Assembly (NCBI GenBank): GCA_003956705.1
Contig: QZCP01000102.1
Coordinates: forward strand, 56,935-120,934
Direction: 5' to 3'
Length of the DNA stretch: 64,000 nt
DNA from: Brevipalpus yothersi
Taxonomy: Eukaryota; Arthropoda; Arachnida; Trombidiformes; Tenuipalpidae
Shown here one piece after another: positions 22,065 to 33,767 of the stretch. The notes below the pieces were generated by a model. The model had not been told where the DNA came from, ran no database searches, and saw only the letters and a program-made list of their open reading frames with translations. Numbering within the stretch: the first letter of the stretch is position 1; each line of letters starts with the position of its first letter. Both the position numbers and the translations under genes were made by a program.

Positions 22065-23395
22065 ATGTCCACCAAAATCAAGGAAGCTGAAGAAGCCATC
22101 GAAAGGGCTGAAAAGAGGTACTAATTTGTTGATTGATTGTGTATGTTTTTTGGAAATCATATTTTTTTCATTACTGATGTGTTCCATCTCATTTTCCGAA
22201 ATACAGTCTCAAAACATCACTTCTCAAATGGAAACCTGATTTTGATTCCGCTGCAAATGAATATCAAAAAGCTGGTAAGTTTTGTTGGTAGTTAAATTGT
22301 AACTATTTTCGAAAGACATTTTATATATACTAACTTGAGGTTCACCATTTCCAGCGACCGCCTACAAATCGTGTAAAGATTTTGAGAAAGCTGTTAATTG
22401 TTGCCTCCAGGCAGCGAAATGCTACCAACAGAACAGACAAAATTTCTCGGCAGCAAAGTGAGTTAATGTTCATGTTCGATAAATTTACTCGAAAACGATG
22501 TGCATACCAATATATTGTTCAATCTTTACCGCTCTATAGAGCTTATGAACAAGCTGGATTGATTGCTGGAAAAGACATGGAAAAATGGCATGATGCATCA
22601 TCCTTCTTTGAAAAATCGTGTCAGCTTTTCCGTGAACATGGAGTTGCTGACACTGCAGCATTGACCTACGACAGAGGTGCAAAGTGAGTTAAATATCATG
22701 ATGTTCATATTTTCAGGCTGTTCTGTTAGGAATGATCATTTAGATCAGTGTCTTCACTATGAGTGAATCAGTTTTACCATTGATAAATTATTCCATTCTA
22801 TTCCAGAATGCTTGAACCTGTGAACCCAGAAAAAGCTGCCGAATTTTATCGGAAAGCTGTGGAGACAACTTTACTCGAATGTCGAACATTTCAAGCTGCT
22901 GATTATGCTTCCAAAGCTGTGCGAGTCTACTTGAAATTACACAAGCTTAAAGATGCTCTGGAAATGCTCGAAAAGCAAATGGAGTGCATGAGAGAAGCTG
23001 ATGATCAGCGTTCATTGAGTCGTCTTACCGTTCATCTAGTCCTTGTTCATCTGGCTCGTGATGATTATGTTGCAGCCAGCAGAGCTTTTCGAGACAATCA
23101 AAGGTGAGAAAATGAATCACTCTCATTTGATGATTAACGGAAAATTTTTTCTCCTCGCCGGTACTAAAGTTGCATCGAAGAAGAGGAAGTGATCACTTTG
23201 AGTAACCTTCTGGATGGAGTTGACAAAAGAGATGCTGAGAAAACAATAAGTGCTCTTGATCATCCATTCATCAAAAATTTAGATCTAGAGTACACAAAGA
23301 TTGCCCGTGATTTGAAGCTCAAATATAAAAATCTCCAAACACAACCCAATACGGATAGCGGTGATGATGACTACGAGAAAGGTGCATTTCTATAA
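22065..23395 (+). CDS. NAPG: Gamma-SNAP (NSF attachment protein gamma)
   Basis: Six exons: 22065-22117, 22207-22274, 22355-22457, 22540-22683, 22807-23103 and 23170-23395, giving 296 residues. The sequence follows gamma-SNAP throughout: SLKTSLLKWKPDFDSAANEY, AYEQAG, DTAALTYDRGAK, EPVNPEKAAEFYRKA, LVHLARDDYVAASRAF, then an acidic DSGDDDYEKG before the end. SNAPs bind SNARE complexes and recruit the NSF ATPase for disassembly after membrane fusion; the gamma form is a helical-repeat protein. The last exon's acceptor (CTAAAG) has a weak polypyrimidine tract but keeps the frame. Tail-to-tail with AGXT2. Confidence 0.95.
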
Positions 23396-24043
23396 AAGCC
23401 ATGACTGAGAGATTTTTGCATTGATCCGTTTAATCAATCTTATGCAAAGTGTTTGAAAATGTGTGTTCTAACTCGTTATTTTCTTGACATTAATCTCTTT
23501 CACCACACTGGATCATGTATCATACAATTTGTTGATCATTTTGATTCTTAATCTGCTTTGAAGGAGGTGATATCCAAAAAATTACTACATTCCATTCGTT
23601 CTTGAGAATACTGATAGGCAATCATTTCAACATCGGGAATATAAATCGATAAGAGTTGATCTCATGAATAAATCTGATAGACCAAATGCTTTAATTCACG
23701 TATAAATTCACTTGTATCTCATCAGAAAGTATGACCAAATTTTGTGAAAAATATTTTTTCTGTTAGCTGAGTGAATGAACCTTCTCCATAATTCCATTGA
23801 TGACTCTGAGTCTTAAAATGATTTCTTGTTTTGCTCAAAGCCAATAAACTATTACAAATGGTATTAAAAAGAGCTGCTATTCAAAGAAATGAGGAAAAAA
23901 TCATCAAGATGAATTCCAACAAACTAAGAGGGAATAATCGAGTTCTTTCTAATTATTCTGTTGGAAATTTTTACTTGAAAAAATCATGGAGAGATTTGAT
24001 TGCTCAAAAAATCGGGCGAAATCCATCAGAAAGAATGAGTTAT
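23396..24043. other. Short convergent intergenic region
   Basis: Holds the 3' UTRs of NAPG and AGXT2. A small plus-strand frame runs over the AGXT2 3' end and has no recognisable content. Confidence 0.5.
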
Positions 24044-25760
24044 TCATCTTTTCTTATTATTGTAATCAGAGATCACTTTTTCAATAACTTCGAGTGTATA
24101 ATCTACATCCTGTTCATTAATACACATCGGTGGTGTAATTCTGAGGACGGTGCCATAGGTGCCTCCCTTGCCAATCAGTATGGAATGTTCTTTCAAATTC
24201 TCTAGTATATCCCCGAAGCCTTCTAAAGATATTGGTTCTCGGCTTCCAGCAGACTTGATAAGCTCAATTCCGATCATCAGTCCTTTTCCTCGAACATCAC
24301 CGACCACATCCGGATAAGCATCTCTCAACTTTGCCAGTCCAAGAATCAATTTATCGCCCAGAACACGACTTTTTTCCATCATCTTTTCATCGTCAATAAT
24401 CTGCAAAACTTCTAATCCTACTCGTGAGGCCAAAGGATTTCCGCCGAAAGTATTGAAAAAGTATGCTTTCTTCATGCTGCTGGCTATTTCATCAGTTGTA
24501 ACAACAGCCGATAACGGGAATCCATTACCAATTCCTTTAGCCATGGTAACTAAAAGCGATGAAAACAGTGAAAATTTTATCCTATTACCACATCTAAAAT
24601 ACTTACCGATATCGGGAACAATTCCATGGCTTTCGAAGCCCCAGTAATGAGTTCCCAGACGGCCAAACCCAGTTTGAACCTGAAAAAATTCCGTGAAGAT
24701 AAAATGAATTTCGAGATTGTCGAAAGGGATGAAATCATCTTACCTCATCGATGATGAACACTCCACCAGATTTTTTCACCAAATCATAAGCTCGTCGAAT
24801 GTAATCTTTGGGAAATTGTACGAATCCACCAACTCCTTGTATGGATTCCGCAATGAATCCTGCGAAGCTTTCCCTTGGAACGCTCGAATTCATGACTTCT
24901 TGTAGATCCTCTATGTACATATCACATGCTTGACATTCATTATTTGTACATTCACAAGATTTGCTTGTTTGTACTATAGAATCTCGACAATTTTTGCCAC
25001 CGAATCGACCTCTATAAGGATCAGGACAAGGAGTGTGCAAGATACCAGGAGATTGTGGAATTGGATATTTCCATGATCCAATGGATAGGAGAGACATTGT
25101 TGTTGGTGAGCATCCGTGGTAGCAATTACGGAGACCTATGATATCGTTTCCTCTCGTATGCAGACGGGCCATTAGTAAAGCTAGCTCATTAGCCTCTGAG
25201 CCTGAGTTGCAGAAGAATACATTTTTCAAGTGTTTTGGAAACTTTTCCACTAATTTTGCTGCATATCTATGGACTTCATCGATCAAATAGAGAGAACTGG
25301 TGTGCCATAGTTTTTCAGCCTGTTCTTTGAGGACTTTCACAAGTCTATCATGACAATGTCCAACGCTGGTTGTAACAATTCCACCAAACATGTCAAGATA
25401 ACGGCGTCCATCTCGATCCCATACATATTGCATCTTTCCACTCACCAGAACAGGAGGATCACGATATAAATATAGAAGACATGGATTGAGATTTTCTCGA
25501 TGAATCTTTACAATTTCATCTTTGGTCAGACTCTGAGCATCGAGGTGAGAAAAGTTTAGTTCAAATTAGTCAAGGAAGAGAGTTTAAAGGTTTCGATGAT
25601 CACCGTGGCCTTAAATTATGATGAAGGTTCGGGAGCTTACCTCATGATTTTTCGGCTTGAAGTTGGTTGGAGGTAGACTTGAAGATAGAGTTCTGAAGGA
25701 TGATTGCAGATCTCTAGAGGCCAGCTCCAGAAGCCTGGATTTCAAAATTCGACAATGCAT
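24044..25760 (-). CDS. AGXT2: Alanine-glyoxylate aminotransferase 2, mitochondrial
   Basis: Exons 25641-25760, 24744-25532, 24607-24679 and 24044-24549 give 495 residues. Begins with a Ser/Arg-rich presequence (MHCRILKSRLLELASRD) suited to mitochondrial import. Class-III aminotransferase features: WDRDGRRYLDMFGGI, FFCNSGSEANELALLMAR, GVFIIDEVQTGFGR and the PLP-lysine segment DIVTMAKGIGNGFP, then FNTFGGNP and GDVRGKGLMIGIEL. The DEVQ aspartate and the MAKG lysine are both present. AGXT2 transfers amino groups from alanine (also beta-aminoisobutyrate and dimethylarginines) to glyoxylate. A cysteine-rich stretch near the middle (CPDP...CECTNNECQACDMY) looks like a local elaboration. Confidence 0.95.
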
Positions 25761-26531
25761 TTCCTATGAAACACGAAATATACACCAAAGTTGGACCAAA
25801 TGAGCTACAGAAGAACGGTGTTTTGAATGGCTGTGGAATTAAAGTTTTGCATTGACACGCAGATGAATAATTCACAGAGAAATCCTGAAATCAGTAAATT
25901 GCATTTAAAAAAAGAATTCTTTGCATAGTAAATAGAGGTCAGCAACGTTAGTAGGGAATGTTTCCCCGAGATAAGAATAATCGGCACTCAAACAAGCATC
26001 TGATTTATGACAAGAGCTGAGAGATAAGTAGAGAGGAAAAAATTTAGTGATCTAGTGATCTATGGTTGCTGTAAAAACTATCAGTTTGTATTAGCTTCAC
26101 TAGCTTATTGCAGTTGCGCCAGAAAAATTGTCATCATTGGCAAACTGAAGCATCGCGATAAAGTCGCATCTTGAGAGCATCGGAAACGAATTGACAGAGG
26201 AAAAATCATCGCTTGGAAACCTTCTCAATTGTAATTTTCCGCGGTGATGTTGTCCTCTTGTCCCTAGATCTAACAAGATCGAAGGTGATAATGTATGAAG
26301 AAAAATTGGTATACGGATAATTATTGATTAAATCAATATCTTTGTTTATTCGTGAAAATCGAAGTGGTTGTTCACAAGAACACTTCAACTGCATGAAACT
26401 ATACAGCGTTTGGGAGGGAAAAATGGTAAAAAATATATGTACATGTATTTGAATTCGAAACTGGAAAAGAAACTTCTCTAGCCTCTTCGTCGTTTTCGAA
26501 AAAGATTGTTCTTGGCGAACAAATCTCAAAA
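25761..26531. other. Intergenic between AGXT2 5' end and Frizzled 3' end
   Basis: No gene recognised. Should contain the AGXT2 promoter and Frizzled 3' UTR. No long repeat. Confidence 0.5.
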
Positions 26532-28304
26532 TTAAGGTTTTGAGTGTAAGCTATCAAGGCCAATGGTTAAGTTGGTTGGTTTAGATGATTTTTTGGTCCA
26601 TAGTTTGGACGATTTCTGAAGAAATGTAGTCCATGATTCACAGTCTTTGCTTGATATGAATAGATGGAACAATATCACTCCAGGGAAAAATTGAGCTCCG
26701 AATTTGATTGCGAAGAAAATTGCATTCGGTTCGGAGGACTGTCTGCCAGAAATTTCAATTGGGCACGGAATGCCATAGCTGGGATTGCGACAAACTCTCA
26801 TTTGCCATGAAAAAATCCAATGGTCAATATTTATACCTTCATAAGCATAGCATGTGATCAAAACTAAGGTGGATACAATGTAAACGATGGAGAAAACTGT
26901 AAGTTGATAGAGAAGTCTATCCATGCCAACAATTTCGCGGCCAACCTCATGATGTGCTTGGCGAATTTTCCATGATGATGTATAGCTTATGATAAAAAAC
27001 AAAATGCAAATGGCTAGATTGAAAACCGACAGATAGTCAAGAACGCTGAACCATTTTCCCTGGTCCCAGAGAGTTAGCGAACAAACTCCACTCAAAACAT
27101 CGCCTTGAATGCTCTTGATTGATACATAGAAAACCGTTCGAAGACCAGCAAATCCCCAGACGAGCAAATGGAAAAAGCCAGATTTTCGTTCCAAAGCTTC
27201 AGGAGTCCATAGGAAGAATGTTGTAAGAAACCATGTGAGACACAAAATCAGAAACCAGAAAAAGCTGGCATTTTGAGCATAATTTAGAATCACAAACGAA
27301 AGGGTGCACATGGGCTTATGGACTCCTTGAGTAAGAGTACGAATCATGAGAACATTCTGATACGGAGGTGGGAAAGGTTTGTTACAGGCGATTTTATCAC
27401 CAAAAAAGAATCCCAAAATGAATACCAATGAGATAAAGAGGTAGCAAATGGCAATGTACACAAGAACTCGTTGAGGATAGTCAAACTTTTCATCACTCAG
27501 TTTGTAAGAAGTTAGGGTGTAAGCGATGGAGAGGAGACAAATTGTGGCAAAGAAGAATATGAACTTTCTGATAGTGTCTCGGGTATGATTGTCAAATATA
27601 AAATTATCACACGGAGTTCCACATCTATGATGAAATTTACCATTCAATCGGAAAACATAGTCAAGCTCAGCTGGAGTAGTGAAATGAACGGGACAAATGA
27701 ATCGGTCACGGGTCACGTATGGAAAGATATCGTTTCCACTGCCAGATTTGTCGTTTGTTGTCATCGATGTGGCATCTCTTAATGATGATCCACCATCGCG
27801 AATGACACACGGTTGACTATCAGGAAAACTGGAACAATCAAGAGACCGCGGCCATTCTAAGTCAAAATTTGTCAAAAGTTTCTCGCACCCATTTCGAGCT
27901 GCAATACACACAGATCTGCAGGGTTTTATGGTGGTCTCAAGCTGTGTACACGGTGGAAAGTAGAGAGCACATAAAAATAGCTTCATATTATCACTGCAAT
28001 TGAGCTTAATTAGAGCCGCATACTGATGTAACTCTCTACTAGCATGAATTTGAGAAACTTGATTGAAAATGTTTGGCATGACAGTTTTGTTCCAGCCAAC
28101 ATCTTTGCATAGCTGATCATTGACTGTTTCACATCCCATTCGGTCATACTTGCGGGATGTCATCGATGTTACATTATCTTCCGGAGACCATTCTGTACAA
28201 TTGGCAGTATGTGAATTGATGATTAAGGCACTCAAGAGAAATATTGTCACAGTTATACAGTGTTGCGGATGAGAAAATGATGATAGATAAACGGAGAAAA
28301 TCAT
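26532..28304 (-). CDS. Frizzled-family Wnt receptor
   Basis: Single exon, 590 residues from the first ATG. Signal peptide at residues 1-35, then a Frizzled cysteine-rich domain (about 55-165) with all ten expected cysteines (GCE, QLC, LNC, FLC, PPC, KPC, SVC, NGC, LDC, PCV). A linker ends in HHRCGTPCDNFIF, followed by seven membrane helices. The first loop has RFICP and the third helix region YAQNASFFWFLILCLTWFL, as in Frizzleds. The usual KTxxxW Dishevelled-binding motif after helix 7 reads KDCESW, with Thr replaced by Asp. The C-terminal tail is about 45 residues and I see no PDZ-binding end. Which Frizzled class it is I cannot tell. Confidence 0.92.
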   Translation of the reverse strand: MIFSVYLSSFSHPQHCITVTIFLLSALIINSHTANCTEWSPEDNVTSMTSRKYDRMGCETVNDQLCKDVGWNKTVMPNIFNQVSQIHASRELHQYAALIKLNCSDNMKLFLCALYFPPCTQLETTIKPCRSVCIAARNGCEKLLTNFDLEWPRSLDCSSFPDSQPCVIRDGGSSLRDATSMTTNDKSGSGNDIFPYVTRDRFICPVHFTTPAELDYVFRLNGKFHHRCGTPCDNFIFDNHTRDTIRKFIFFFATICLLSIAYTLTSYKLSDEKFDYPQRVLVYIAICYLFISLVFILGFFFGDKIACNKPFPPPYQNVLMIRTLTQGVHKPMCTLSFVILNYAQNASFFWFLILCLTWFLTTFFLWTPEALERKSGFFHLLVWGFAGLRTVFYVSIKSIQGDVLSGVCSLTLWDQGKWFSVLDYLSVFNLAICILFFIISYTSSWKIRQAHHEVGREIVGMDRLLYQLTVFSIVYIVSTLVLITCYAYEGINIDHWIFSWQMRVCRNPSYGIPCPIEISGRQSSEPNAIFFAIKFGAQFFPGVILFHLFISSKDCESWTTFLQKSSKLWTKKSSKPTNLTIGLDSLHSKP

Positions 28305-28888
28305 GATGATAGAGGGATAAGGTTGAACTTTCAATGGTTCACAGTTACCGTTGAGGTTTCAAAGTGGAAAAAAACGATCCACAATCGGGATATTCAGGTG
28401 AATATATTGATTCATGGGCCATTAAAATTACAAACAATTAGTTTTGCGATCGGATTCAAACAATAATCCGAAGCCGGGCTCAAGGATGTATCTTTCTCTC
28501 TCACACAACAGCGATGATGTCCACCGAAACACTTCTAATCACATAACAATTGCAAACGATTCACTTTACAACCAGTCCATTAAACTAATTTACTCAGCAT
28601 CAAGTTACATGTTAGCATAAATTTATGTTAACAATAATAATTATACATTTTGATTTGCAATCTATTGAGGTTCACAAGAATGTTGAATAATTAACTGTTA
28701 AGAAAGAGGCATCAAAAACAAAGGTAACTTCGGCTGTGTTTCAACTGTCTTACTTAACAAGACTCAAGAAGTTGTTCAATAAAGTTTATTACGCATGCTC
28801 CAAACAGAACTCATCTTCTTTTTTCTTAGTTTTTTTGGGAATAAATTAAAAATAATTATATTAATGTTTTAGAGAGATAAAGATAGAT

Positions 28889-28927
<39 letters not shown>

Positions 28928-29383
28928 CAGAAATGTGATGGTCAAGGAATGATTTTTGATTGAAGGATGAGGAAGGTTAGATTTTCACAATGAAATTTGA
29001 TTCACTGTGATTGTCACCCTCTTCCTATCTCTCAGGTTGTTGTTGGTATAAGATTGTTGTTTCTCGTAGGCAATATGGATGGAGAGAAAAACGTAGGAGA
29101 GGCAAATAAATAGTAATCTCTTCGATATTATATCATTGTTATCGATAATTATAAGTGGCCTCTTTAAAGGTGGCTGATTTGAACGATAGATCAACGAGAA
29201 CTACTACTGTTACTATCGAAATAGTGATCGAAAAATTGAGATGCTATTAATAATTTGAAATATAAGTTTTTGGAAATTGAGATTGATCATTTCTTGGATC
29301 GAAAGTTGAGTGTATTTGTCATTTTGGGAGAATTTTCAGTTCTTTGCCTCAGTTAAGATGAGAGAGTACAAAAAGGGTGAATC
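28305..29383. other. Intergenic: Frizzled promoter region and Cdk9-A 3' flank
   Basis: AT-rich, with an (AG)n array at 28893-28925. The last ~100 bases next to Cdk9-A resemble the corresponding 3' flank of Cdk9-B (about 51330-51443). Confidence 0.6.
28893..28925 (+). repeat. (AG)n microsatellite, 33 bp
   Basis: Uninterrupted AG run, about 590 bases upstream of the Frizzled start. Confidence 0.95.
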
Positions 29384-30783
29384 TCAAAAAACTCGGTCAT
29401 GATATTGACCATCGTTGGCTGTTGCCCGAGAAGGTGGATGATTTCCATGACCCGGTTGAGCTGGACCTCTGCGTCGTGGAGGAGTCAAGAATTCGAACAT
29501 TGAAGTAGTGTGTTGAGAGAGCATTTTGGCTAGATCAGCGGGCATAGGATCCGACCAAAAGAAATCATGATTCAATGCTGCATCAGCATCCATCCGCTTT
29601 TTTGGATCTAAACAAAGCAATTTATCGAGGAGATCAAGAGCATATGGATCTTTGACATATGGTTTTAAACGCTCCTTAACACGACGCTTTTGCATCTTTG
29701 GTAGTTCCATTTTTGTAAAAAGTTCAAGTCTTTCAATGTCAGGCCACTCTTCAGGTGTGAGTGAACCACATAGCTGACAAATTAGGGTAAGTTGATGCTG
29801 TTCTGAGTTTCCTTGCAGTATTGGACTTCGTGTCCACAGTTCAGCCATAATACAGCCAGCTCCCCACATATCCACTGGAGATGCATAATTTCTCTCACCT
29901 AAAAGCAGTTCTGGTGGACGATACCACAAAGTTACAACTCTATTAGTGTACTTATTTGGTCCTTTACTACTAGCTAATGCTCTGGCAAGTCCAAAATCTG
30001 CTAATTTCAAAACTCCATTTTTGGTGATGAGAATATTTGCTGCCTTCATATCACGATGAAGGATCTTGTTGGAATGGATATAAAATAAGCCATTCAAAAG
30101 CTGCTGCATCACTTTCTTGATTTCTGCCAGATTGAATTTTACATTTATATTGCTGAGTAGACCAGCAAGATCATGTTCACAAAAATCGAAAACCAAGAAG
30201 AAAGTTGCTTTATTGTTCCCATTCTTTAATTTACTCCTGAAACGAAAGAAACACAAAATATGAAATGTTAGCTTTTTGAATCTCTCTTTTCCGACCATCA
30301 GCTTTACGATTATCACGCATCTTACCTACAAATCTCTATTAAATTAACCACATTTTCATGTTTTAAACGTTGTAATATTTTAATTTCTCTAAGAGCAGTT
30401 ATTGGGAATCCTTCTTTTTCATTTTCCATCAATACTTTCTTGAGAGCAACCACTTGCTTGGTGACTCGATGTTTAGCTTTAAACACTTCACCAAACGTTC
30501 CTTGTCCAATTTTTGTTGTCTTATCATACTTGTTCACATCATCACAAAATGGGAATTCCAATTCACCATTATTGGAATCGGAAATCTTCGGTGGCACTCT
30601 GATTGTGTATGATGGAAAAGGGGGAGAGGAAGGAGGAAGGAGGAATTGATCAGAATATTGATCACAACAACACCTTTCTCTCATGTGTACATGCATTCAT
30701 CTATTCAAAATGACAATTTCAACACACACAACATGATACACAATGGTGATAATTACTCACGGTGGCTGTGGCAATTTGTCCAT
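29384..30783 (-). CDS. Cdk9: Cdk9, P-TEFb kinase (copy A)
   Basis: Exons 30761-30783 (8 codons), 30326-30598 and 29384-30236, giving 382 residues. The sequence is canonical Cdk9: FPFCDDVNKYDKTTKIGQGTF, VALKKV with the ATP lysine, the name-giving PITALRE, FDFCEHDLAGLLSN, HRDMKAANILI, ADFGLARA, the T-loop KYTNRVVTLWYRPPELLLGE (Thr equals human Thr186), GNSEQHQL, and the C-terminal DRVF. With cyclin T it phosphorylates the RNA polymerase II tail, DSIF and NELF to release paused polymerase. The tiny first exon MDKLPQPP was recognised from its donor and phase. A close paralogue lies at 51444-52638. Confidence 0.96.
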
Positions 30784-31243
30784 ATTCAAGATGATGGCCA
30801 AGCAGTATTGGTACTGATTAATGTGGAACTCATGGAACAGCACATTAGTACTGGATCAATCAGGAATCGGCCAAACCTCGAGATCCTGATGTCAACCGAT
30901 TCGAGGTTGAACAGCAAAAAGATAAACAAACGATTGACCGGCAAACTGATGCGTCTGTGCAACTATCTTGACTGCTTCGGTTTTTGAAATCGAATTTTGA
31001 TTCTCTCTTCGATTATTAATTTAAATCAAGTGATTTCGTTTATTAACTCAATTTTGTGAGAGAAAAATTTCGGTTAGGAAAGATTTTGATAAGTACTGGG
31101 TGTGATTAGAATTTCTAGAAATTATGATCGAAAAAATGATGAAAGCTTTTTCTAATCTATTCGACGAAGTGTCATCTTTTCTCATCGTTGCCATTTTTTG
31201 ATCTAGAAAAATCAATGAGTGAGTTTGACATGATTTCTAGTGA
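30784..31243. other. Short spacer between TKFC 3' end and Cdk9-A 5' end
   Basis: Promoter side of Cdk9-A. Nothing else recognised, and it does not resemble the 5' flank of Cdk9-B. Confidence 0.5.
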
Positions 31244-33055
31244 TTAAGGTCCAGATTCAGGTTCAAATCCTAAGCCGAGACATATTCCTCTGAACCATAG
31301 AGAGACCGCATACGCTCCAGGATCTGGATTACCACTAGAACATCGACCTGAATAAGCTGCTCTTCCAACTTTTGGCTCCATATGAGATGTTTCCAGGACC
31401 GATCTTTTCACTGTTTTATATGCTTTCAGGAGAAATTCTGGAAGTTCTTGAGAAGTAGTCTTTTGCATCAAACAGTGAAGATTGAACAGAGGATCTAGAA
31501 GTGAGCGATCACCAGGCTTAGCACAACTGTATTTGCCCACATGATCGAGAGCGGAGGCCAAAATTTTTGTCCAAATTTTGAGGTTATCGCCAAGATTTCC
31601 TCCAAAAGACGTATTCGTTTCTATGGCCATGCATGCTCCTCTGAAGAGAAGACTATACACAGCTCCACTAGTTCCTCCCATATGCTTTTCAGAAATTTGA
31701 GCCAAATATTCGAAAGATGATCGGAATTCGCCTTTGTGAATCGTTTCGAGAATTTTACTGGCCCCTCTCGCTAATGTTGATCCACAATCTGAATCACCTT
31801 CAACACTATCCAAATCATTCAAACACTTTTCAGCATCAACAATAAATTCACAAGCTTTCTTGAGACATTTTGAAAACTTTGCTGAATGATGAGAGAGAGC
31901 AAGTGGAAGGCTAATGGATTCTGTCGACTTTTGGTCATGGAAACTTGTGCAAGGGTCTGAGAAAAAAATATCCGATGACTTATTCGGTGATCGAGATATA
32001 GATGAATTAACAGTGACAATCGGAGAAGAACATGGACTTCTCATAAGTTGCAAAATTTCATCATCTACAATCATAACGGATATGCACACTCCAGTCATAT
32101 CGAAAGAGGTAACAAACCGACCGCTAAAAACCATTTTCACATCAAATCCACGTTTTTCGAGTTGTTCAAGTCCTTCTTTGATAATTATGTTTAGCTCCAT
32201 TGTCGTCAGACCTCCATTATCATTGAAAAGAATGACGATTGGAGTCTGATTATTTGAAGTACCTCCTCTGAAAGAATTCAGTTTGGAATCTTCTCCAAAT
32301 AGAATATCCAACATACTTTCTACCACTTTTCCAACTGGACGCATATTTTCGCGCCTTAAACCAGCTTCTCCATGAATACCGAGACCTACTTCAAGTTGTC
32401 CTGATGGCATTCTGAATGATAACCCCTTTCCGGGAATATTACAAGCGGACAATGATACTGATATCGAGCCAATTCTGTCAGACCATTCTTCCAGTTTTCT
32501 CTTAATGTCTGGTAATCGATCTCCTCGATCAGCCATGGCTCCAGCACATTTGTGAACGAAAAATATTCCAGCTAAGCCTCGACGTCCCACGCGACTTGCA
32601 TTCTCCTTGAAGGCACAATCATCACCAAACATGAAAATGTCAGTTGGAAATCCTTCCATTGCCAATCTTTCCTTTGCTAGGCCAAAATTCAATCGATCGC
32701 CCGTATAATTCGGTACGAGTAAGAGGGTTTCGACATTTTTTCCAAAGCTATTCAGAAACTTAACAGCACGCCAAACTTGGAGGGCATTTGGTGAAGCAAA
32801 TATGTCCCCAGAAACACTGACACTTAGTAGGCCCGATCCAACGAATCCAGCATGAGATGGCTCATGGCCTGATCCTCCTCCAGAAACAAGACAAACTTTA
32901 CCTTTATCAACCAGCTCATTTTTTACATCAGCACGAACAACAATTGTGGAATCTTTGATGATACGTAAATTGTTGTTCGAGAGTACCAAGCCAATCAGAT
33001 TCTCTTGGACAGCTGAATCTACTTCGTTGACGAGAAAACTTCGTGATTCATTCAT
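31244..33055 (-). CDS. TKFC: Triokinase/FMN cyclase (dihydroxyacetone kinase)
   Basis: Single exon, 603 residues from the first ATG (MNESRSFLVNEV). DhaK domain (about 1-330): CLVSGGGSGHEPSHAGFVG, VSGDIFASPNA, LLLVPNYTGDRLNFGLA, and the substrate-binding histidine in GLGIHGEAGL. DhaL domain (about 380-603): DGDSDCGSTLARGA-like segment (EGDSDCGSTLARGA), GGTSGAVYSLLF, and a C-terminus with GRAAYSGR and DPGAYAV. Phosphorylates dihydroxyacetone and glyceraldehyde with ATP in the cytosol; the animal enzyme can also split FAD to cyclic FMN. Intronless here, so a retrocopy origin is possible, but all motifs are intact. An inter-domain linker of about 50 residues is Ser-rich. Confidence 0.95.
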   Translation of the reverse strand: MNESRSFLVNEVDSAVQENLIGLVLSNNNLRIIKDSTIVVRADVKNELVDKGKVCLVSGGGSGHEPSHAGFVGSGLLSVSVSGDIFASPNALQVWRAVKFLNSFGKNVETLLLVPNYTGDRLNFGLAKERLAMEGFPTDIFMFGDDCAFKENASRVGRRGLAGIFFVHKCAGAMADRGDRLPDIKRKLEEWSDRIGSISVSLSACNIPGKGLSFRMPSGQLEVGLGIHGEAGLRRENMRPVGKVVESMLDILFGEDSKLNSFRGGTSNNQTPIVILFNDNGGLTTMELNIIIKEGLEQLEKRGFDVKMVFSGRFVTSFDMTGVCISVMIVDDEILQLMRSPCSSPIVTVNSSISRSPNKSSDIFFSDPCTSFHDQKSTESISLPLALSHHSAKFSKCLKKACEFIVDAEKCLNDLDSVEGDSDCGSTLARGASKILETIHKGEFRSSFEYLAQISEKHMGGTSGAVYSLLFRGACMAIETNTSFGGNLGDNLKIWTKILASALDHVGKYSCAKPGDRSLLDPLFNLHCLMQKTTSQELPEFLLKAYKTVKRSVLETSHMEPKVGRAAYSGRCSSGNPDPGAYAVSLWFRGICLGLGFEPESGP

Positions 33056-33733
33056 ACTTATTGTCAGCACACAGTCAAAAGACGAAGCAAAATAAGCAGA
33101 TGAAATATTGAGAAAACATTGTTTTTTATTATGACAAGTTTATTTTAGAGAGCTAAAATGAGTGGGAAGAGATAAATATGATGAGAATCTTTAGTTGATA
33201 GTTTCTCCTGATAAGCTCGTATCAGAGTAGTTTATTAGCATTCTTCCTCAGATAACTTGAAAGGGAATCCCAGAAATTGATCAATTTTTCTTGATTTCCA
33301 CTGAATTAGAAAACAAAACTAATTCCTGAAACTCGAGAAAATTTTCAACACTAATCTTTTATTCTAACGATGATGACAGTGAGGTGCAAAAAAGGGCAAT
33401 TTCATTGCGATGGGTCGTTTTTCTTCCTTTCTCTTTCCATCTCTTTTGTTTTATACATTGTATATTCTTTTTCATACTAAACAGATCATGTAGGGAAAAA
33501 AAGATCATGAAACTTCACCTCATTACGGCGAAACTATTGAAGGGGAGAAGTTCAAAGAAAATTGTATCTCATTCAATCATCACCAGCAAAAATACTAGCT
33601 GAATAGCTTTCGAATTTTTCAACAGTCTGTTCCAAGAAATGAGGCTGAGTGAAAATTCTGGAAAACAATTGAAACATTAGTTTATCCATAATCACATTGA
33701 TCATTGCCGCTTTTTGAGGACTAATTCGATTCT

Positions 33734-33767
33734 CTAGCATGATCTAGTCTCTAGATCACGATGCTAG
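33734..33767. repeat. Intergenic hairpin, 14-bp stem
   Basis: CTAGCATGATCTAG, a TCT loop, then a 17-base complement (CTAGATCACGATGCTAG) that pairs along all 14 bases with one 3-base bulge. Confidence 0.7.
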
